Positions 6,463 through 7,826 of a DNA stretch of 7,826 bases are shown one piece after another; position 1 is the first letter of the stretch, and each line of letters begins with the position of its first letter. Both the position numbers and the translations under genes were made by a program. The notes beneath the pieces are model-generated. The model saw only the letters and a list, made by a program, of their open reading frames with translations, had not been told where the DNA came from and ran no database searches. Location of the stretch: contig JAWWCA010000169.1 in assembly GCA_033720695.1 (NCBI GenBank), positions 1-7,826 of the forward strand. Direction: 5' to 3'. This DNA comes from DATGQT01 sp033720695. GTDB taxonomy: Bacteria; Bacteroidota; Rhodothermia; Rhodothermales; Rubricoccaceae.

Positions 6463-6487
6463 GGGCGCCCCCACGGTCGGGGCGCCC
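6463..6487 (-). terminator. GC-rich hairpin downstream of the upstream protease gene
   Basis: A perfect 9-bp stem, GGGCGCCCC / GGGGCGCCC, has a 7-base loop, CACGGTC as read on the plus strand. It lies 53-77 bases past the stop of the protease at 6540-7826 and before the promoter of the next gene. This placement fits a terminator separating the two paralogs. There is no T-tract, so it is an uncertain call. Confidence 0.45.
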
Positions 6488-6496
6488 GCGCAAGGG

Positions 6497-6524
6497 TTCA
6501 GCGAGCTGAATTCAGCGTGCTGAA
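6497..6524. repeat. Two abutting copies of the 14-bp dyad TTCAGCNNGCTGAA
   Basis: TTCAGCGAGCTGAA (6497-6510) is directly followed by TTCAGCGTGCTGAA (6511-6524). Each is a perfect 6+6 palindrome around 2 bases, and together they form a near-perfect 28-bp palindrome centred on GAATTC. It lies 16-43 bases past the stop of the upstream protease. It could be a tandem operator, a cruciform, an alternative terminator hairpin, or a member of a dispersed intergenic repeat family. Confidence 0.6.
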
Positions 6525-6539
6525 GCCGGGGTGCCGAGG

Positions 6540-7826
6540 TCACTCGATGGTAAGCACCTCGTAGGAGCGGCCATCGTCGCCCGGCGCCAGCGGCGCGTTC
6601 GTGAAGTCGAGCGTGACCACGTTCGAGCACGTTGAGGAGCCGCTCTCGCAGAGCTGCACGTCCACCACGCCGCTGCCGAACGGGCGGACGGTGTAGGTCT
6701 GGGCGCCGTCGTTCGGAGTGCTCCGACGGTTGACCCCGTTGGCGTAGACGTCGACGTCGGAGCCGTTGGCCCCGCTCCACGTCAGCTCCGCGCGCCAGTT
6801 GCCGTTCGTCAGCACCTCGCCCGTGGCGGCCAGCGTGAACTCGCTGCCCCCGCTCCCGAAGTCGCCGGTGTAGAGGAGGTGGTTGTTGGTCGAGTTCGAG
6901 CCCGAGACGATGTTCCGCGTCGTCGCGTCGTAGATCGCGTCGCGGACCTGCTGCGCCGTCGCACCCGGGTTGTCCTCGAGGTAGAGCGCAGCGGCGCCGG
7001 CCACGTGCGGGGCGGCCATCGAGGTGCCGCTGAGGATGGCCGTGGCGTTGTCGCTCGTCCACCAGGCCGACGTGACGTCGGAGCCGGGCGCGAAGAAGTC
7101 CACGCACGAGCCGTAGTTCGAGAACCACGACCGGGCGTCGGAGGAGTTCGTCGAGCCGACGGTCATGGCCTCGGGCGTGCTCGCGGGCGAGAAGCTGCAG
7201 GCGTTCGAGCTCGCGTTGCCCGCCGCGACGCTGGCCTGCACGCCGGAGGCGATCATGTTCTGGAGGGACGCGGTCATGGGGGCGTAGACCCCGCCGCTGA
7301 GGCTGAGGTTGGCCACGGCCGGGAGGCTGGCGTTGGCCGTCACCCAGTCCGTCGCCGCGATGACGGTGCTCCAGGGGGCGCCGCCGCTGCAGCCGAAGAC
7401 GCGCACGCCCACGACGTCGGCGTCCTTCGCCACGCCGTAGGTGCTGCCCACGGCGGTCCCGGCCACGTGCGTGCCGTGCCCGTTGCAGTCCTGCGCCACC
7501 GGGTCGTTGTCCACGAAGTCGTAGCCGTAGGAGGCGCGCCCGCCGAAGTCGTTGTGGGTGGTGCGGATGCCGGTGTCGATGACGTAGACGGTCACGCCTT
7601 CGCCGGAGGCATCCCAGCTGTAGGTGTTGTTGAGGGGGAGGCTGCGCTGGTCGACGCGGTCGATCCCCCACGTGGCCGGGCTCTGCGTGCCGGAGCCGAC
7701 GAGGTAGGCCATCCGGTCGGGCTCGATGTAGCTGACGCGGTCATCGGCCTCGAGCGCCGCGAGGGCCTCGGGGCTGAGCCGGGCCGAGAAGCCGGTGAGG
7801 GAGGAGGCGTACTGGTAGAGGAGGTC
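6540..7826 (-). CDS. S8 family serine protease paralog (aqualysin type), 5' end off the window
   Basis: The frame is open to the right edge, so 428 residues are visible and the start, signal peptide and first part of the prodomain are missing. An internal ATG at 7712 is not the start, because the 38 codons before it continue the I9 prodomain (LTGFSARLSPEALAAL, then RVSYIEPDR). Numbered from the edge, the catalytic residues are Asp84 (VIDTG), His117 (NGHGTHVAG), Asn204 (AAGN) and Ser269 (GTSMAAPHVAG). Cysteines 114/146 and 210/241 keep the aqualysin I disulfide spacing. The C-terminal Ig-like domain (about residue 328 on) has TLAATG, ELTWSG, TPNDG and Cys393/Cys400. It is a secreted endoprotease like its neighbour. 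It precedes that gene on the same strand, with a 244-base gap that holds a hairpin and a promoter, so the two are probably transcribed separately. Whether it is also a lipoprotein cannot be seen. Confidence 0.95.
   Translation of the reverse strand, partial: DLLYQYASSLTGFSARLSPEALAALEADDRVSYIEPDRMAYLVGSGTQSPATWGIDRVDQRSLPLNNTYSWDASGEGVTVYVIDTGIRTTHNDFGGRASYGYDFVDNDPVAQDCNGHGTHVAGTAVGSTYGVAKDADVVGVRVFGCSGGAPWSTVIAATDWVTANASLPAVANLSLSGGVYAPMTASLQNMIASGVQASVAAGNASSNACSFSPASTPEAMTVGSTNSSDARSWFSNYGSCVDFFAPGSDVTSAWWTSDNATAILSGTSMAAPHVAGAAALYLEDNPGATAQQVRDAIYDATTRNIVSGSNSTNNHLLYTGDFGSGGSEFTLAATGEVLTNGNWRAELTWSGANGSDVDVYANGVNRRSTPNDGAQTYTVRPFGSGVVDVQLCESGSSTCSNVVTLDFTNAPLAPGDDGRSYEVLTIE
7417..7512. 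repeat. 96-bp tract identical to 5640-5735
   Basis: This is the partner copy of the conserved tract in the first protease, covering the catalytic-His region at a constant offset of 1777 bases. Confidence 0.85.

Noticed and set aside
6310..7671. Minus-strand open frame overlapping the second protease in another frame
   Set aside because: It encodes Arg/Gln/His-rich sequence without domains. The protease frame is the real gene.
7710..7712. ATG 7712 as the start of the second protease
   Set aside because: The 38 codons upstream continue the inhibitor I9 prodomain in frame up to the window edge, so the true start is outside.

Overview
The window is about 70% GC and has four complete or near-complete genes plus two cut by the window edges. 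None of the starts I can place has a Shine-Dalgarno sequence. One upstream region carries a Bacteroidota-like TTTG-N21-TATCGTTG promoter. Two secreted subtilases and a sigma-factor/TPR-kinase pair are also present. Together these suggest a high-GC, probably marine or halophilic member of the Rhodothermota/Bacteroidota (Rubrivirga/Rubricoccus/Salinibacter type). This is inference from gene content and style, not a database match.

Layout. (1) Positions 1-715, minus strand: the N-terminal 238 residues of a secreted protein with a signal peptide and a G-x-W-(x)5-N-W-x-x-G-x-P entry motif typical of beta-helical surface proteins. Its C-terminus lies off the left edge. (2) Positions 716-879: a 164-base divergent promoter region. 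(3) Positions 880-3850, plus strand: a two-gene unit of an ECF sigma factor and, 25 bases later, a membrane-anchored Ser/Thr kinase with a TPR-like C-terminal half. (4) Positions 3962-4666: a DUF2461/TIGR02453 protein of unknown function. (5) Positions 4687-4717: a strong hairpin between convergent genes. (6) Positions 4751-6295 and 6540-7826, minus strand: two tandem paralogous aqualysin/proteinase K-type S8 proteases. The first is a lipoprotein. The second is cut at its 5' end by the right edge.

How the genes may work together. The sigma factor has lost the acidic residues of its region 2.2 and carries N/T/T/A there instead. This resembles sigma factors that need phosphorylation by a linked kinase before they bind RNA polymerase. 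The kinase next door is intact, so the pair is a candidate kinase-sigma switch, and the divergent secreted protein is an obvious candidate target. The two proteases are complete in catalytic residues and in both aqualysin disulfide pairs. They share a tract around the catalytic His that is far more alike than the rest, suggesting gene conversion.

The kinase has no ATG, GTG or TTG start that includes its family-typical N-terminal segment. The best candidate start is ATC at 1472. The only conventional start is GTG at 1610. I found no RNA genes, CRISPR arrays, insertion sequences or attachment sites.
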